Source: Kalaharituber pfeilii (taxonomy: Eukaryota; Ascomycota; Pezizomycetes; Pezizales; Pezizaceae). Taken from it: 64,000 nucleotides of DNA. The notes beneath the pieces are model-generated. The model was not told the DNA's origin. It did no database searches and saw only the letters and a program-made list of their open reading frames with translations. The position numbers and the translations under genes are program-made. Below, one piece after another: positions 18,939 to 30,493 of this stretch. The stretch covers positions 372,001 through 436,000 of the forward strand of contig WHUZ01000036.1 of NCBI GenBank assembly GCA_015179045.1, written 5' to 3'. How positions within the stretch are numbered: position 1 is the first letter of the stretch; each line of letters begins with the position of its first letter.

Positions 18939-21900
18939 TTAACGGTCTTCACTGTTAGCTCCATAGTCAACCAACACTTTGACTATTTCAACATGGCCGT
19001 TTTCGGCAGCAAACTGCAGTGCCGTCCGCTTGTGGAAGGTGTCAGTGGCCTCGATGTTAGCCCTAGCGTTAAGCAGCACTTTAACTGTTTCAACATGGCC
19101 GTTTTTGGCAGCATAGTGCAGTGCCGTCTCCTTGAAGAAGGCAGTGGCCTCGATATTAGCTCCAGAGTCGAGCAGCACTTTGACTGTTTCAACATGGCCG
19201 TATTTGGCAGCAAAGTGCAGTGCTCTGTCCAAGATGTCGGTAGTGGCCTCGATGTTAGCTCCAGAGTCGAGCAGCGCTTTGACTATTTCAACATGGCCGT
19301 TTTTGGCAGCAAAGTGCAGTGCCATCTGCTTGCGATTGGTAGTGGCCTCGATGTTAGCTCCAGAGTCGAGCAGCACTTTGACTGTTTCAAAAGGGCCTTT
19401 TTCGGCAGCAATGTGCAGTGCCGTTTCATTGCCGCTGGTAGTGGCCTCGATGTTAGCTCCAGAGTCGAGCAGCACTTTGACTGTTTCAACATGGCCGTAT
19501 TTGGCAGCAAAGTGCATTGCCGTCTCCTTGAGGTCGGTAGTGGCCTCGATGTTAGCTCCAGAGTCGAGCAGCGCTTTGACTGTTTCAACATGGCCGTTTT
19601 CGGCAGCAAACTGCAGTGCCGTCTTCTTGTAGAAGTCGTCAGTGGCCTCGATGTTAGCCCTAGCGTTAAGCAGCACTTTAACTGTTTCAACATGGCCTTT
19701 TTCGGCAGCATAGTGCAGTGCCGTCTCCTTGCGCCTGGCAGTGGCCTCGATGTTAGCTCCAGAGTCGAGCAGCACTTTGACTGTTTCAACATGGCCGTAT
19801 TCAGCAGCAAAGTGCAGTGCCGTCCTCTTGAGGTTGGTAGTGGCCTGGATGTTAGCTCCAGAGTCGAGCAGCGCTTTGACTGTTTCAACATGGCCGTATT
19901 GAGCAGCACAGTGCAGTGCATTCGACCAGAACCCGGTATCGGCCTCGATGTTAGCTCCAGAGTCGAGCAGCGCTTTGACTGTTTCAACATGGCCGTTGCT
20001 GGCAGCAAATTGCAGTGCCGTACTCTTGCGCTCGGCAGTAGCCTCGATGTTGGCTCCAAACTTGAGCAGCGCTTTGACTGTTTCAAAATGGCCGTTTTTG
20101 GCAGCAAAGTGCAGTGCCGTCTCCTCGTGCTCGGTAGTGGTGTCGATGTTAGCTCCAGCGTCGAGCAGCACTTTGACTGTTTCAAAATGGCCGTTTTCGG
20201 CAGCAAAGTGCAGTGCCATCTTCTTCCACCTGGCAGCGGCCTCGATGTTAGCTCCAGAGTGGAGGAGGAGTTTTACTATTGCCTCATGACCCGCAATGGC
20301 TGCGGCATGGAGTGCTGTATGGCCATCTGCATTCCGGAGCTCGGTATCGACTTGCTGGTTCAATAGTAACCATACAACGGCTGCGTGGCCGTATACATTT
20401 GCGGAAAATACCAACTGATTCTGCCGGATGATTTTCTGAGGAGGTAGACCTAACGGTAGCCACAAGCAGAACACATCTATACGCTCTTTGCATATAGTAC
20501 CCTTTGGTGACAACCAATCTTTGAGGCCATCCTTCGGAGGGCTCAGTCCTTTTTCCCTCAATAATTCTCTAATCGGCTGCTCGTAGCCTTGGTCTAGCAT
20601 CCATCTGAGGAATGATTCAGGTGCGTCGATATCCTGTTGTATGTCGTTGTCGGTTACAATCATTCCATCTGTGGATGCATCTAGGAAGACTTGAGCAGCA
20701 ACCTGCACGGCTGTGAGAAAAGAATGAGCTGAGCTCTCATTTGTGTTTTCGACCTCCTGATGTACTGGCATTCGCAGAAGATATTTAGTCGCATCAGAAT
20801 ATAATAGTCTCATTGCAATAAGCAATATAAACCCATAGTGTGTATTTAAGCTTAGGGAAGTATCATCTGTATAGAGCACTAAATTGAATTGTACATATGC
20901 GAGCAGCATGACATAAAGGACGTTCATATCTGAGACAAATGTGAGCTATATTACATAGGAGACGAAAACTGGAAGGGTTCCAACCTAACTGGTGGAATAT
21001 GGTCAACTGATGTCCTGCTAACTTCACATAGTTTGTTCCTCGAATGAACTGGCCTTGGTAGTCATGAACTGCCTGAGCTATTACAATGTTAGCTGCAGTT
21101 CGAGCAATGCACACTATATATGTCAGAATAGCAAATTGGTGGATGTACCTGTAAAGTGAAATTCGGCCAGGCATCGCCAGGTCTGATCGTGAATGACTAG
21201 ACGGGCCTCCATGGATTTCCTGTTCACAAGGAGCAATACTAGACAAGGGACTTGTGTTCGATGATGATCGGCCTCATATAGAGCAAACCTATGTCTACAA
21301 GTTAGACGACATCACATTCTAAAGTGGCAGTGCAAGCAGCTACAACACGATCTTTATAACGAACTCTTCAATCCCACTACAGCAGCGGCAGTGCGCCGAT
21401 GGAAGTATGGCCAGAGGTGTCATCCCTCGCTATAGCCCATAGGGCGGTATGCGAGTAATGAGATAAAGAAAAAAAAAAAAAAGAGGTGTCCTCACCTTCG
21501 AAATAGAATATAATCATCGGACATGACCCACGCATTTCCGTCATCCTCTCTGTTGGCAGCAGGCTCCAATAGTGAGCTTTGTGCTTGTCCTTCCCATATC
21601 TGCAAGTTGTTGCAAGCAAGGTCTTTGAGTGCAGGTAGCTCAGCCTTCGACGCCTGCAACCATCTAAACTCCTCATTGGTGGCCTCATTCCAGTCAATAT
21701 CGATATTCTGGAGATTGATTATGAAAATATTCTACCTTACCTCAGTCAGGCTCATTACTTCATACTGCACTGTTGATTCGACAAAACTAATTTGAGGGTG
21801 AATAACTATCAGGTTCTTCAGTATCCAGGAGGCTTTGAGAAGGTTACAATAAGCCGTATGTGACACAGGCCCCTCTTGGTTTCGCAGCTCTGTATGTGCC

Positions 21901-22853
21901 TATTTAGAAATACAGTAAGTATACACTGGCAAATGATTAGGAAATAGACAACGTATATTCAGAACCATACTTTTAACAACCACCATCTAGCTACTTTAAT
22001 CCAATCTTCAATACCAATTGCCTTCCAACGCTGAAAGATTTCGGCTGCTTGCATACATCGCTTACTAAAGGCGATCATGGTGAAATTGTTGGTAGTAGCA
22101 TGTGTTCCTGTGCCAGTATGCACCCCATCTGTTACGGATCCTGTCACGCCTGGAACAGATCCAAAAACAGGGGCTGTATGCGAGAGACTTCCAGTACTTT
22201 GAATTTGTTCTAAGAAAATCTTGAGTTCCTCGATCCCAGCTTCAATGGCTTTTGTCGTCGATTCCAACCGTTGAAGAGATGAACTACAGGCATAATATAG
22301 TATTAGTACAATACTGTCACTGTGATTCCCCTTTCACTAATATATTCAATGTGCTGAGACTATTCATACTTTCCAACGCACGTAAGGAGCAAAGATAATA
22401 CCCCATTATGATAAGTGAGCTGTGATAAGCAGTTAGTTACTAGTCATAGCAGAGGCTGTGGTACTGAACCTTGTTCCGGAGTGCATCAATTTCTTTTACA
22501 TCCAATGCCCACTTGAGTTTATCCCACCCCCGTTTCAAGCCAATTCGAGAGGTAACCCCAATATTTCGATGTTTGTGATACATGTCATACAGTGCATTGA
22601 GTGTTTGTTCAAGGCTCTTGATCAGCTCCTTTATCATCCTCTCTCGATCTGCCCCACCGCGCACCAAAAGAGAATCTGGGTTCTTGAGCTCAGCTTCAAA
22701 AACCTGCACTGTCCCATATAATGTCCTGAGTTCATCCACAAGGAGTCTAAACTCCTGAGGAGCACCCCGGGCCACAAGAAAGCAGTCATGATACAGGCTC
22801 CATGCCAGTTTGCTCACCGCCAGGAAATCACCGATGCCAACCCCGAAGGACAT
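18939..22853 (-). CDS. STAND-type N-terminal domain plus ankyrin-repeat protein, copy 1
   Basis: Proposed exons on the minus strand: 22853-22441, 22283-21971, 21899-21741, 21707-21496, 21146-about 20890, and a long final exon from about 20880 to 18939. Introns: 22284-22440, 21900-21970, 21708-21740 (only 33 nt), 21147-21495; the last junction near 20870-20950 is unresolved. The first exon (MSFGVGIGDFLAVSKLAWSL, then ARGAPQEFR) is the N-terminal domain common in fungal NLR-like/STAND proteins; no NACHT or NB-ARC motif is visible. The final exon carries about 14 ankyrin repeats of 33-34 residues (GHVETVKVLLDSGANIEAT + 5 variable residues + ALHFAAKN), ending ANSEDR. Repeats are unusually alike except for the variable residues, as in fungal allorecognition or innate-immunity receptors. 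That role is inferred. The start ATG is supported by the domain's usual MSFG beginning. Confidence 0.82.
21422..21481 (+). mobile_element. 60-bp hairpin-tail insertion inside an intron of ankyrin gene 1
   Basis: CTCGCTATAGCCC hairpin (loop ATA), tail and poly(A), flanked by AGAGGTGTC (21413-21421 and 21482-21490). It lies just inside the proposed 349-nt intron whose donor is at 21490-21495. Shared with copy 2 (63628-63687). Confidence 0.9.
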
Positions 22854-22920
22854 GTTTTTTTCGTAGTAAAGAGAGGAGAAAAGAAAGCGGGTTTTGCGGG
22901 TGCCAGCTGGTGGGAATGTC

Positions 22921-23280
22921 AGTTAAATGTCTCGTGCGCAAGCTCCAAAAGATTGCGGAAGGCAAACTCACCCACGAAGAGGCAGCTCAAACAGTCAGAA
23001 CAGCCTGGAAAGCACGAGCCGCGAAAGGAGACCTAGATGTGGTGATGTGGAGAGGAGGAGGAGACAACCTCCCACGTGTTGGACAGGTGCCGGGTATGGA
23101 TAACAATATGGCCAGGGGGTAGGGACGCGCTACTCAGGCCACCAAAAAGCGGCGAAGAAGATGGAGACCCAATCAGATCATTGATGGAATAGCTTTCAGT
23201 TCTTTCCCATTATCTCCTATGTAGCTAAACATCGCCACAGCGCTTGGGGCGGCACGCGATTACTGATATATTAAAAAAAA
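22921..23280 (+). mobile_element. LINE B fragment just upstream of ankyrin gene 1
   Basis: It encodes a piece of RNase H (LQKIAEGKLTHEEAAQTV, then KGDLDVVMW) matching the LINE at 43636-45051. It then skips to the LINE 3' end and tail (variant hairpin GCGCTTGGGGC) with a short poly(A). Flanks GGAATGTC and GAAATGTC (22913-22920 and 23281-23288) look like an aged duplication. It begins about 70 bp upstream of the ankyrin gene start, so it may affect that promoter. Confidence 0.82.
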
Positions 23281-23288
23281 GAAATGTC

Positions 23289-24270
23289 CCCTGCCCAAGC
23301 CCGAAGATCCATGCCTTGTTAAATACTGTATAAAACATACACATCCAAGTGCCCCTGCAGCGGCGCAATTGACCACATCCAAAGTAAGTGAAAGTAGGAT
23401 GTGCTGGTAGTAGTGGCATGAGCTCGCGTATAAGAGGCTCCGTACCCTCAATTACCGATCTCGTTTCAGATCATGGAACCCTGCAGAAATGCAGATTGTT
23501 TGCTGCCTGGTGAAACTGCAACCTGCGCAGACTTCGGTGCTTGTTGTTGGCAGTTGTTTCAAAGTTTTCATTTACATCCTTTGACTTTTTCCATTGATTG
23601 ATAAGTTTTTGGTACTCGATCGTTGCACAAACACCTCTCCACTCCATACTTTCAAGCATGACCTTCTCTGGATCTTCTTCCGTCTTTATTATGTCCGTTG
23701 GCAAGCCGACGTCAGAGCAACATTCGTCAACTGGCTTGGAACACTCCGTAGCTGAATCTACGAATGTGACTCATGGTGCAGCTCTGACAAGGCATCCTAG
23801 GGCATGGGTGTCGCCTCAGAACAAGGGCAACCCTGTAGATTATGCACCTCCGTACTGTTGTAAGTATCTCGGTAGCTTGGCACATTCGTCAGTCATGGAA
23901 CGAGAAAAGCTGTGGCAGCAGTACGGACAGGGATTCTTTTATTAGTTCAGTACTCGTGTGCGGCCCTGCTGGGCCAAGGCGAGAACCATTGAGCGATAGT
24001 GTCGATACGAGCGGGAGAGCATGCGACGGCTTTGACACGGTGAAGGCTATCACGAAAGGGAGATATAGAGACGCCGTTGAGTCTGTTGATCTTAGAGTCG
24101 CAAGAGCAGCAGGTTTATATACGTGAGAAAGCATAGCATAACAACCATGACTGAATAGGGAAGTATCAGGAAGTTATCATATCAGGAAGGTGAGAAAGGC
24201 ACTGGATGCGTGACTTGCAAGAAAAACGCCGTGGCACAAACGTTGGCGTTGTGGCATGATTCATATACTA
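23289..24270. other. Stretch without a confident gene; possible LTR remnant
   Basis: A minus-strand frame at 23704-23471 (78 codons, Lys/Glu-rich) has no support beyond being open. On the minus strand a TATATAAACC box (about 24113-24122) precedes an AATAAAAG signal near 23938. A divergent hairpin, GGCCCAGCAGGGCC, at about 23963 lies between them. This order suggests the remains of an LTR or a promoter-bearing repeat, but no ends were found. Confidence 0.35.
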
Positions 24271-24727
24271 GCCGAAAAAATAAGTATCCGGACAGGCGAC
24301 CAATGCATATTATGCGCTATGCAGTTTCTGGGATAAACTAACATATTTTTGTATGGTTGGCTCATTATTATGTCAGAAGTATCCGGACAGCTGACATAAT
24401 AGATTTGGGTCTTCTCCAGACCCCCTATCATGCAGCAGCAGAATAAATACAAGAACAAGGTAATATATACAAGAACGGCAGGCAAAAAAAGTCCGGGTAA
24501 AGACTCAATTATCATACTAAGTAAGATATTAATATTCTTGTAGGTGCTAAAATAACCTCCTGGAAAAGAACAGCCATTGTGGCCTACATTGAGGTATTCG
24601 CATACCAAATAGCCCAAGCAAAGTTTTTATCAATAAGAACAATATCTAGAATAATGAAGATACTGAAATCAACATGCACTGACATCATTGAGAATGGAGT
24701 TTTGAGAGCTTCACATATGCATCAGCT

Positions 24728-24945
24728 GTTACGGGTTCACCGCGACCGTAGTGTGGGCGGCCGGTGGAGCGCGTGAAAAGCGAAAAATGCAAGCGCATAC
24801 GAAATGCGCATATGCGACGTAAGCGACATGCGACAGCCGGAAAGGCGCCGCAGTCGCATAATGAGTACTATATGAGCTACGCAGAGGACTAGCGAGTATC
24901 GCTAGTCAAGTGTCTTTTTGACCTTCAGCTACAAACCTTAAAGTT
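24728..24945 (-). repeat. Dispersed repeat 'C' rich in GCATATGCG
   Basis: From TGTTACGGGTTCACCGCGAC to AAGTGTCTTTTTGACC. Related copies occur inverted at about 31390-31580 and, shortened, at 39486-39590. It is GC-rich with palindromic GCATATGCG elements. The class is not determined. Confidence 0.65.
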
Positions 24946-25019
24946 GTAATAAAGTGCAGATGAGAGTACTGCAACTGGAGGTAGGTCACTACTGCTTGTT
25001 TTCACTGCTATTGCAGTGC

Positions 25020-25290
25020 TCTTCTGTAGCCTGTTCCAGAGGCTTTTCCGGAAGCTTTTGCGGAGGCTGTTCCAGAGGCTGTTTCGGTAGCTGTTCCGGA
25101 GGCTATTCCGGATGCTGTTTGAGTAGCTGTTGACATGCTACGAGCAGCTGTTCGAGCAGCTGTTTAAGAGGGTATTCCGGAGGCTGTTCAGAGTCTGTTC
25201 CGCAGGTCGTACCGGCGGTTGTTCCGGAGGCTACTTCGCAGGCCGTTTCGGACGCTGTTTCGGGCGTTGTTTCGTAGACGGCTGTTTGAG
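25020..25290 (+). repeat. Degenerate 12-bp tandem array (GCTGTTCCGGAG)
   Basis: About twenty imperfect units of GCTGTTCCGGAG and variants such as GCTGTTCGAGCA. A loosely similar array of TGCTGAATCGCC units sits at 45545-45790. Open frames here are repeat artefacts. Confidence 0.7.
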
Positions 25291-25754
25291 TTCGAACAGC
25301 CTCTTAAACATATCTCAATGGTCTCTGAAACAACCTCAGCAATAGCTCTTGGAATATCCCTTGGAAAAGCTTCTGGAAAAGCCCTGAAGAGCAGTCTCGA
25401 AATCTTAGGATCTATCAGAATAGTAGTCAGACTTATCAGAATAGTAAATTTTGATCATCATAATGCCTGAACCTGTACTTATCGTAGTTGCCTGCAGTGC
25501 CATTTTTATATTTCTAGTAAAGGACTTACATCTATTTGCCTTGTCCTCATACGTAGGTATAGGACTGTTGGTGTTGCAAGTCCCAAAGTCATTATGTCAA
25601 CTGTCCGGATACTTCTGACATAATAAAATTGGACACTATCCACACTGAGTGTCATAGCCAAGCATACGAAAATATGCTAGTTTATGCCAAATACTGTATA
25701 GCGCATAATATGCATTTATCCCCTGTCCGAATACTTATTTTTTCGGCTAGTACT

Positions 25755-25945
25755 CCGTAGAGTGTGTCCAAATTCATTATGTAAGAAAGTATTTGGACAG
25801 CTGACATAATGAATTTGGACTTTTACACCTATTCTTTACCGCCAAGCATACAGCTAGGTTAGTTTCCGCAGAATACCGCATAGCGCATAATATGCACCTA
25901 TCCCCCTGTCCAAATACTTATTATTTTTCTGTCTAGTACAGTCCA
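25755..25945. mobile_element. Palindromic relative of the mariner-like TIRs
   Basis: It contains CTGACATAATGAATTTGGAC and CTGTCCAAATACTTATT in the arrangement seen in the TIRs of 24271-25747. It also shares the GCATAGCGCATAATATGCA block. It abuts that element directly and looks like a MITE or a solo terminal repeat. Confidence 0.55.
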
Positions 25946-27591
25946 GGAGTGAGACTAAATTTATGCATATCCGTGGAACGAAAAGATTATAGTAACAGGT
26001 GGTAACGGATGTAAGGTTCCAGTACCAACGTAACGCCTGTTACCAGTCAAATTTGACTGGTACAGTAGCGGGCTCTTCTGGCAAGTAGTGCTTAGTTAGT
26101 ACCCTACTTCGCTACATACACCCACATTACTTCATACCATACGCATCACCCGCATATTCCATCCCGCTCACCTCAAACACTGAGCTGCATCCACAACCAC
26201 AAACAATGCCTCCATATCCTCTTTCTACGTTCATCACACATCAATTAAGAATCACAAGGCCTTTTACATTACTTCGCTTCTGAGCTCTTGTTGCATTACA
26301 GCTCCTTTGAGGCATCGTAAACTTGATCCGCGTAAGCCTGCATATTATATGGTCGTTCCTAGCATCATACTTACTAAAATAAATGTATTTCCACAAGTAT
26401 GTGAAACAGGATCCCTCACGAACCCTTTCAACCACCGTATTTTTTTCTTTCTCTAATAATACCCTTCTAGTAGCCCCCCATTCCCAGTTTATTATTTCGT
26501 CGACAACCCCTACTAGTGCACTACTACTACTCTACCATTCTCAACGTAACCGCAAAGTCGAGAAACTGGCTGAGGCTTCTTACCTTTCACATGTTGAATA
26601 ATCGTGGGTACCATAAGAAGTGTACTACCGCAGCCAACAGGATTGCTTTTTTTTTTAAAAAAAAAAACAAAATCAATCTTTCCCATTCTCCTGAATCCAT
26701 TCTAGACGAAAATCTCTGCAGATACAGATACACAACTAATCACACAAACTCTCATTTCCACTATCCATCCCTTTCTCACATACCCATTCTGCACACACTA
26801 CACCTTTCAATCTCGAGTATCCCCCTTACCCTCATTTCGATACTATCTACCCCCAGCACTTCTTATCCTTGTTTTTCAGGATATTGCATCACACACATAT
26901 ATAATATCCACCTCCTCCATCCCGAATCCACCCCGCCACCATCCCCACCTCCCATGCAGCCAATCCTGACCTCCTCACCTAAATACGCCACCCTCCATCC
27001 CTACCCCCATCCCACCCCCCCACAACTTCTCCATCCACCCATATCTATCCATCCCCCTGAATCCTCAAACCCACCAACTTCTACCCTCGCATTCTAAAGT
27101 ATCCCATTATTGTTCATTATCCATTAATCCCTTTCAACAAACCCCTCATTCCATGACATTCACATACCAACCAAACTTTCTCCAGACCAAGGAGTTTGCC
27201 AAGACCCATGTTCCAGCTCAATATAACCTACCCTCAAAAAAAGTAAAAACGGAACCTCCCACATCTCCCCTTCCCCATTCCACATACTACACTATACCCC
27301 ACAACTCCTATAAATCCACCTTTCACAGTCCTCCGAGGCAATCAATCCCGACCTACTTCCATCGTCAAGAGGGGAAAAAAAAAGGGACAACACAAATAAA
27401 TCATATATATTCACTCCACCCGGTATATATATACAACTATCCATCCCCCAAGCAAACAACGACCAACCCCCGCAAAAGATTTTTTTAAAAAAAAAAAATT
27501 TTGTTGAAAACCCACTCGGGTATACATCAAGCAACGACCAACGGAAGATGTTTTTCGTTTTTCCCCCTTGATTCGTTTTTCAGTTCATTAA
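25946..27591. other. Non-coding stretch with a G-poor pyrimidine/A tract
   Basis: From about 26690 to 27480 the plus strand is made mostly of C, T and A with very few G. Frames 26516-27097 and 27153-27488 are open because of this bias. Their products (Pro/Thr/Ser/Tyr/His-rich) show no domain. T/A homopolymer blocks occur at 26647-26670 and 27480-27500. No gene called. Confidence 0.5.
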
Positions 27592-30211
27592 TCAATTAAG
27601 CTGATTCCCCGCCATCTGCCCATGCAACGCATCCCACTCCTGCACACATTGTTTCACCGACTCCTAACGCCAACCAACCGATCAGCAAAAACACTCTTGG
27701 GAACAGATGGAGCTACAACATACCGCCGCATAATGCACCTCCTCCAAAATCCTATACAAACTCTCCATCCTCAGCACATGCTCCGGAAAACGACTCGCAA
27801 ATGTCGTGACCACCCCTACCCCTCTCGACACCCACCCCAGCCTCACAATCTCAATTCCAAACCCCTGGCACAGAATACCCCACATGGGAAACCGCCCGAC
27901 CCACTCCTTCAGCGTCACCCCCCTCAAATCCGTTCGCTTGCCCAAATACCACCTCCGGTAATTCAGAATCCGGATGCAATGCTCAATCAACTTGCTCCTA
28001 TCCGCCGTCTGCTTCGCCTGGGCAGTGGGGTCCCGCGACACCTCAATGACAAGCCACTCCTGCGGCTCCACTTGTCCACCGATGTACAGCCCGTCGAATT
28101 TGTTGTGCGGGGAGTGTGCAGAGGACTTTTCTTTGCGGTGGAGGAAGCCGTAGGGGGAGATGAAGGCATAGTCGATGATGTTGGCCCAGATGACGTCAAA
28201 GTTGCCTTCGAGAGGGAGGGTCGTCAGGATGGTGCTATTGAGCAGGAAGTGAACGCTAGAAGATTTGTCAGCGGAGATTGGAAGGGGGTTGGCAGCAAGC
28301 GGGACTTGGGGGCTAAAAACTCACGTATATAGCACCGCGGAGGTGGCCTGCTGGAACATCGGATCATACCTGCAGGACTCACACTCAAACTCATTCCTCG
28401 CCCGCACAAAACTCTCATACGCCCTACAATCCCTAAAACACGTCCTCACACACCGCGCCACGACATGCCTCCCCTCCTGCCTCAGCACCGCCTTCACAAC
28501 CCCGTACTCCTTCGCACTCATCAGCTGCGGCGGCCTCGACACAATATCTATGAACCCCGCCTGCAGCAGCAAATCCTCCTTTACCACCGCCGCGTTGTCC
28601 GGGTTTGTCAAGTATGCGTGAAGGAGGTCCTCCAGCGTTGTGGCCCGTTTGTCGGTCCGTATGCAGAACTTGGTCGTTAGGGTCGGGTACACGTCGAGGA
28701 AGTGCTCGATGTCGTAGGGGCCGTAGTCCGCGCGGGACGAGTCCGATTGGGTGGGGGAGCAGGTCAGGAGGGCAGGGGCGTTGCCACGCTCGGGGGTCTT
28801 TGGACCCCCAGAACCAGATGCTGGGTGATTAGCTGCGGAAGACGATGCCGCAGAAGACGCTGCTGCGGAAGACGGTGCCCCTGCGGAGCTGAGGATGTAA
28901 ATTTACCGTTTTTCCCAATCGCAAAGCCGGGGTGACGGGAACATACGTATTAATCGTACTATTCTGCGCATAAATTATCGTCTCCGCCAATGCTACCCCC
29001 GCATTAATACTAAATGTCGCAACCGGCGTCGAGAAACCCTATAGAAATAAAGTAAAAGACAGAGTCAGCCGCGGGGACTGAGTCAGCTAGTAGAAAAACC
29101 CTCCATTTACAAAACTACGAGTACCGGGGCTCCTTCAAGGAAATTCATGGTGGGTGAGAAGACCCTCCATATCAAAGCTCCTCATGCCCGCAGGTACTAG
29201 TAATTTAGGAAATGGTGAGTAGACCGCCTGTTTCTTACACCGCCGGTGAGGGCAAAAAACGTCCAGTAAGAAACCGGTCCGTTCAAGCCCCCGGTCTGTG
29301 TGTGGAACAGGCAGTAATACCGTCCGTCTAAGACACCTCGGTGCGAGGAGGGGAAGCTCAAAAACGGGGTAGCAAGAAGACCTTCCGTTTAAGAAACTCC
29401 ACTCCCGTAATCATCCTCAGTGCCAAAGTCGGCTTGGTTTTGTGACCCACCGTTTTATAAAAAAACGGGCGAGTGAGAGAAAAAAAAGGACCAAACTGAC
29501 CTTTCGCGGATTCAACTTCTGGAGCACGCGTCGCGCAGCGAGCCCTGTGGCCGAATGCGGAGACGCACGGCTAATGTCCTCCAGCTCGGCCTGGAAGTAC
29601 CATTTTTGCTTCGCGGGCATTTTCGGACCGACAGAAGCTTTGAGGTGACCGAGGGACCACAGCGCGGGGTCGGTATCCATGAGGTACTTGTGGACAAGGG
29701 AGGAGATCTCATCTTGAAGCTTCTGGGCTTTGCGTTTTCGGGATGTGGTCTGCGGGGCTCTTTGTCGCTTCCCGGGGGTTGGAGGGGGAGGGGGAGGGGG
29801 AGGGGGAGGGGGAGGGGGAGGCGGAGGGTCAGGCGGGGGCTGCGGCTGGCTGTCGCGGTCGGGATGCAGACTCTGAAGGCGCGAAGGCGATGGTGGCGTG
29901 TGCATGTGCTGCTGCTGCTGCTGCGACGCGGAGTCGCGGTCTGCGTGCTGAGGGACGGAGTGTAGTTTTGTAACGAGGAAGCGATGGGAAAGGGTAGTCT
30001 CGTAACCAGGGAAAGGGGAAGAAGCGATGGGGCAGCGGCGCTTGGCGCTTGGCGCTGCGTGCACAAAATACAGAATCGGATATGATAACCTATTATTTTT
30101 ATGCTTGTCCCATTCACCAGCCTCATTTCCTTCCCTCCGCACATTTTCCTTTGACTGACAGTTTGCTTGACGCGCACCTTTCTTCCTTCGTTCCTTCGTT
30201 CCTTTGTCCAT
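27592..30211 (-). CDS. Five-exon gene of unknown function
   Basis: Minus-strand exons 29501-(29905 or 30211), 28947-29038, 28325-28888, 27724-28255 and 27592-27663. Introns 29039-29500 (GTCAGT...TAG), 28889-28946 (GTATGT...CAG), 28256-28324 (GTGAGT...TAG) and 27664-27723 (GTATGT...TAG) all join in frame, giving 554 codons from ATG 29905 or 656 from ATG 30211. The N-terminus is low complexity (Gln run, Pro run, basic KRKAQK). The middle has DYGPYDIEHFLDVYPTLTTK and a Cys-bearing CRYDPMFQQ. The late part has FDGLYIGG, EWLVIEVSRDP and LIEHCIRILNYRRW. The D...E pattern faintly recalls PD-(D/E)XK nuclease-like fungal proteins, but I do not claim it. No transposon ends flank it, so it may be a resident gene. 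The start codon is uncertain. Confidence 0.72.
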
Positions 30212-30249
30212 TCCTTGATTCTTTATCCTTGTTCCTTTGTCCTTAACCC

Positions 30250-30490
30250 GTCTTCCATTCTCAACAGCCGCAGTGCCAAGCCACGAGTGGCTGTGGCTAA
30301 AATGTGACTAAGCCGGCTTAGCAGTAATTTTAACAGACGGTAATGGGTTACTTACATAAGCCACATATGGCGAGTACATTCCCCCCAACCCTTAGCCTCG
30401 AACCAGGCGCTGCTACTAGTAGGTACTTAGGGGCTTGGCAGATGTATTACTTAATCAATGGTTTGAAGTTGTGTTTCTATACCGTTGTAG
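30250..30490. other. Upstream intergenic stretch
   Basis: Lies 5' of the five-exon gene; nothing recognisable apart from pyrimidine-rich repeats (CCTTCGTTCCTT) near 30180-30240, which could belong to its promoter or leader. Confidence 0.35.
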
Positions 30491-30493
30491 CGC

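Larger units (their letters stand above)
1..21794 (+). repeat. Large duplication, copy 1 (with six extra insertions)
   Basis: This stretch aligns collinearly with 51781-64000. Position 1 pairs with 51781, and about 21794 pairs with the window end. Differences outside insertions are scattered substitutions, poly(A) length changes and small indels, plus a scrambled central ankyrin array. Copy 1 is about 9.6 kb longer. Six insertions with TSDs account for that: 573-792, 2016-5531, 9975-10001, 10679-12000, 12689-17101 and 18439-18491. The left boundary is outside the window. Whether this is a segmental duplication or two alleles joined during assembly cannot be decided here. Confidence 0.95.
24271..25747. 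mobile_element. Tc1/mariner-like non-autonomous element with long TIRs
   Basis: Ends GCCGAAAAAATAAGTATCCG and its near-perfect complement, flanked by TA on each side (24269-24270 and 25748-25749). Inverted repeats extend about 160 bp with some divergence and contain a second TATGTCAGAAGTATCCGGAC block. The 1.1 kb interior holds a dispersed repeat (24728-24945) and a 12-bp-type array, and no transposase. Confidence 0.83.

Noticed and set aside
18915..20366. 483-codon plus-strand open frame opposite the ankyrin array (and its copy 2 counterpart 61124-62572)
   Set aside because: It is the antisense shadow of the 99-bp ankyrin repeat units; the minus strand has the clear ankyrin consensus.
26516..27097. 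193-codon plus-strand frame
   Set aside because: Located in G-poor sequence where stop codons are rare; the product is low complexity without domain or splice support.
29560..29965. Plus-strand Gly/Arg-rich frame
   Set aside because: Antisense of the Pro and Gln runs in exon 1 of the five-exon gene, which has in-frame splicing support.
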